Assembly (NCBI RefSeq): GCF_000250875.1
Contig: NZ_JH604916.1
Location: 1,086 to 19,521 of the forward strand
Reading direction: 5' to 3'
Length of the DNA stretch: 18,436 nucleotides
Source: Sutterella parvirubra YIT 11816
GTDB lineage: Bacteria > Pseudomonadota > Gammaproteobacteria > Burkholderiales > Burkholderiaceae_F
How positions within the stretch are numbered: position 1 is the stretch's first letter; every line of letters starts with the position of its first letter. Of this stretch, positions 16,627 through 18,436 are shown one piece after another. The position numbers were made by a program, and so were the translations under genes. The notes under the pieces are model-generated. The model worked only from the letters and a program-made list of their open reading frames with translations, searched no databases and was not told the DNA's origin.

Positions 16627-17955
16627 ATGACCACCGACACCCGCCAGCGTCTCAATCTCCCCGCAGGTTGGACGGACCCTTCGAGTCTTCAGCACCTGCA
16701 GGCGATGCGGCGGCATGCGCACCGTTTCCCGGAAGCGGGTTGGTGCGAATTCCGCACGGCCGCGCACTGGGGCGCGTTCTTCGAGTCGATCGGGTTCAAG
16801 GTGAAGGCCGGGCACGAGGTGATCCGCCCCGAGTACGTCCGCGGGCGCGACGCCGAACTCGCGAAGGCCGCTCTGAAGCGCGCCATGACGCAGGGGGTCT
16901 CGAAGGATCTTCTGAAGGCGATGGAGGGCTACCCGGCGTTGACGGCCGAGTGGGACACGGGGCGCCCGGGGAAGACCGTCGCGATCCGCGTGGAACTGGA
17001 CGCGCTCGCCATTGAAGAGCCCGACGACCCCGAACACATCCCTGCGCGGGAGGACTTCCTCTCGAAGCACCACGGCTTCATGCACGCGTGCGGGCACGAC
17101 GGGCACCAGGCGGTGGCGGCGGAGTTGGGGCGCTTCATCGTGGAGAACAAGGCTCACCTCTCGGGGCGCGTGCGGTTCGTCTTTCAGCCCGCGGAAGAAG
17201 GCTCCCGCGGGGCCTTCCCGATGGTCCAGGCGGGGATCTTCGACGACGTCGACGTGATTCTGTGCGCCCACATCGGCGTCGACCTGGCGCCGGGCACGGT
17301 CGTGGCGGCGCCGGAAAAGTTCCTCTCGACGACGAAGATCGACTTTGAATTCCGCGGGAAACCGTCCCACGCCGGGATGCAGCCGCAGTTGGGCCGCAAC
17401 GCGCTTTTGGCCGCGGCGAACGCCGCCATCAACATGATGGCGCTCCCGCGCCACGGTGAAGGCATGACGCGCGTCAACGTCGGGACGCTCCACGCCGGCG
17501 AAGGCCGCAACGTTGTGCCCTCGCACGCCTCGATGGAAGTGGAGGTCCGAGGCGAAAACGGGCTCATCAACCGCGAACTCGTCCACGAAGCGATCCTGCG
17601 CGCCGAAGGCGCCGCGATGAGCTTCGGGGTGGAGTGCCGCCATTCGATCGCGGGCGAGGCGACGGACTTCGTGCCGGACGACTCGATCGCGCAGCTGATC
17701 ACGGTCTGCGCGCACCGCGCGCGCTACTGCGACAAGGTGATCCCCACGCACCCCTACAACGGGTCCGATGACGTCACGCTCATGATCAAGCGCGTGCAGG
17801 AGCGGGGCGGGCGCGCCGGGTACTTCATGGTCGGGGCGGCGTTGTCGGAGGACCATTCCCACGCGACGATCGACTTCGACGAGAAGTACCTCCTGACGCT
17901 CTACGACACCTACGCGCAGCTTCTCGTTGCGCTGATCGGGAACTGGCGGTCGTAA
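16627..17955 (+). CDS. M20 amidohydrolase, p-aminobenzoyl-glutamate hydrolase subunit A (AbgA)-like
   Basis: 442 residues from ATG 16627, placing LQAMRRHAHRFPEAGWCEFRT (21-44) at the usual N-terminal position of AbgA. An earlier ATG at 16489 would add 46 unlikely residues. The metal-site motifs are intact: HACGHDGH (153-160) and the catalytic Glu in PAEEG (188-192). AHIGVDLAPGTV and FRGKPSHAGMQPQLGRNAL follow, the latter from the lid/dimerisation domain. The insert after EVIRPEY (about residues 66-107) is the AbgA-type feature that separates it from indole-acetyl-amino-acid hydrolases. No signal peptide is seen. The likely role is removal of an amino acid, classically glutamate, from a folate breakdown product or similar N-acyl amino acid. 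No AbgB or AbgT partner is visible within the window, so the substrate may differ. Confidence 0.9.
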   Translation: MTTDTRQRLNLPAGWTDPSSLQHLQAMRRHAHRFPEAGWCEFRTAAHWGAFFESIGFKVKAGHEVIRPEYVRGRDAELAKAALKRAMTQGVSKDLLKAMEGYPALTAEWDTGRPGKTVAIRVELDALAIEEPDDPEHIPAREDFLSKHHGFMHACGHDGHQAVAAELGRFIVENKAHLSGRVRFVFQPAEEGSRGAFPMVQAGIFDDVDVILCAHIGVDLAPGTVVAAPEKFLSTTKIDFEFRGKPSHAGMQPQLGRNALLAAANAAINMMALPRHGEGMTRVNVGTLHAGEGRNVVPSHASMEVEVRGENGLINRELVHEAILRAEGAAMSFGVECRHSIAGEATDFVPDDSIAQLITVCAHRARYCDKVIPTHPYNGSDDVTLMIKRVQERGGRAGYFMVGAALSEDHSHATIDFDEKYLLTLYDTYAQLLVALIGNWRS

Positions 17956-17973
17956 AGGCCGACTGAACCGGTT

Positions 17974-17992
17974 GGGAGTCCGAGGGACTCCC
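17974..17992 (+). terminator. Short hairpin after the AbgA-like gene
   Basis: GGGAGTCC (17974-17981) and GGACTCCC (17985-17992) form an 8-bp stem with a 3-nt loop, 19 nt after the stop. There is no T-run, so efficiency as an intrinsic terminator is uncertain. Confidence 0.5.
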
Positions 17993-18020
17993 GCTCCGGA
18001 AGGAATTGTTGAATGAAGTG

Positions 18021-18044
18021 CGCCCCGCGGTCCGCCGCGGGGCG
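18021..18044. terminator. GC-rich tetraloop hairpin
   Basis: CGCCCCGCGG (18021-18030) pairs perfectly with CCGCGGGGCG (18035-18044) around a TCCG loop. It is probably a transcription barrier between the AbgA-like gene and the next gene. The rest of 18045-18309 shows no credible ORF or RNA gene. TATAAC at 18237-18242 is a possible -10 without a clear -35. Confidence 0.55.
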
Positions 18045-18309
18045 TCTGACCTTATGGGCCGTCCAAGGGGTACGACTACCACTTCGGGACAGCCGCGCCT
18101 CGCACAGAGCCTCTACGGCTTCTCCGCTTTCCTTGTCCGAGAGGCCTTCACGACCTATTCGGAAAGTCGGAACGCAACCCGGTCCCGAAAATGCGCCTAC
18201 GCCTTTAGTCGTAAGAATCAGGAAATCTTGAGGGCGTATAACACCGGGAAAAGCGCCTCACGAAGCGCAACCTGAGACCACAGAACAGAGAAAGCAAGGA
18301 TCGAGAAAA

Positions 18310-18436
18310 ATGATCAAGACTTCGATTGCGACCGCTCTCGCCCTGGCGCTTGCCGCGGGCTCCGCCATGGCGGAATTCAAGGACTTCACGGTGAACGGCG
18401 AGCTCGTCACCAAGGCCGAACAGGAAAAGTTGGCCG
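18310..18436 (+). CDS. N-terminus of an exported protein, possibly a parvulin-type peptidyl-prolyl isomerase (partial)
   Basis: ATG 18310 with AAGGA at 18296-18300 opens a frame that runs to the window edge (42 codons). Residues 1-21 are a clear Sec signal peptide ending AMA. The following stretch FKDFTVNGELVTKAEQEKLA resembles the start of SurA/PrsA-like foldases, where a VNG-x-x-(I/V)-(T/P)-K element begins the chaperone domain. That is only about 20 residues, so the family is a suggestion; the signal peptide and start are well supported. Confidence 0.6.
   Translation, partial: MIKTSIATALALALAAGSAMAEFKDFTVNGELVTKAEQEKLA

Noticed and set aside
18237..18242. TATAAC as a promoter -10 for the last gene
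   Set aside because: No acceptable -35 hexamer is found 16-18 bp upstream, so I mention it only within the spacer description.
18006..18275. Small ORFs in the spacer before the last gene
   Set aside because: They start within or next to the GC hairpin, lack ribosome-binding sites and show no domain; the two overlapping frames are equally unconvincing.

Overview
The window is GC-rich and densely coded, with no RNA genes, insertion sequences or CRISPR arrays that I can see. Exported flavoprotein reductases, a small tetraheme cytochrome c, exported lyases, TtrS/TtrR-like two-component genes and AbgA-like hydrolases together resemble gut Burkholderiales of the Sutterella/Parasutterella kind. This placement is an inference from gene content, not a measured result.

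Left third (1-4198): a minus-strand operon with ATGA start/stop overlaps runs from a PhnD-like periplasmic-sensing histidine kinase to a LuxR-type response regulator to a Tat-type FAD flavoprotein that leaves the window. Divergent from it is an exported type I 3-dehydroquinate dehydratase-like lyase. The 247-bp gap between them is rich in palindromes and GACC/GGTC repeats.

Centre (4199-10333): a sigma54-type activator (GAF, AAA+, Fis HTH) is divergent from a Tat-exported FAD reductase, a periplasmic tetraheme cytochrome c and an exported histidine/phenylalanine ammonia-lyase-like gene. The divergent gap holds two related 18-bp palindromes spaced 22 bp apart and a near-perfect -24/-12 promoter. 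The likely scheme is that quinol electrons pass through the cytochrome to the flavoprotein, which reduces an unsaturated acid as terminal electron acceptor. The lyase would generate that acceptor in the periplasm. The lyase gene carries both a one-base frameshift and an in-frame TAA. It also lacks the Ala-Ser-Gly triad that forms the MIO cofactor, and a catalytic Tyr.

Right part (10454-18436): a carbamoylase-type M20 hydrolase with a tiny, very acidic overlapping ORF; a MazG-like pyrophosphohydrolase fused to a duplicated unknown module; secreted endonuclease I; a two-gene operon of unknown function (helical protein plus a DUF945/YdgA-like anchored protein); an AbgA-like M20 hydrolase; and the start of an exported protein resembling a parvulin-type foldase. 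Hairpins, several of them convincing terminators, separate most units.

The most interesting theme is that the window contains two separate loci in which an exported lyase sits beside an exported flavoprotein reductase and a dedicated regulator. This suggests a periplasmic eliminate-then-reduce mode of anaerobic respiration.
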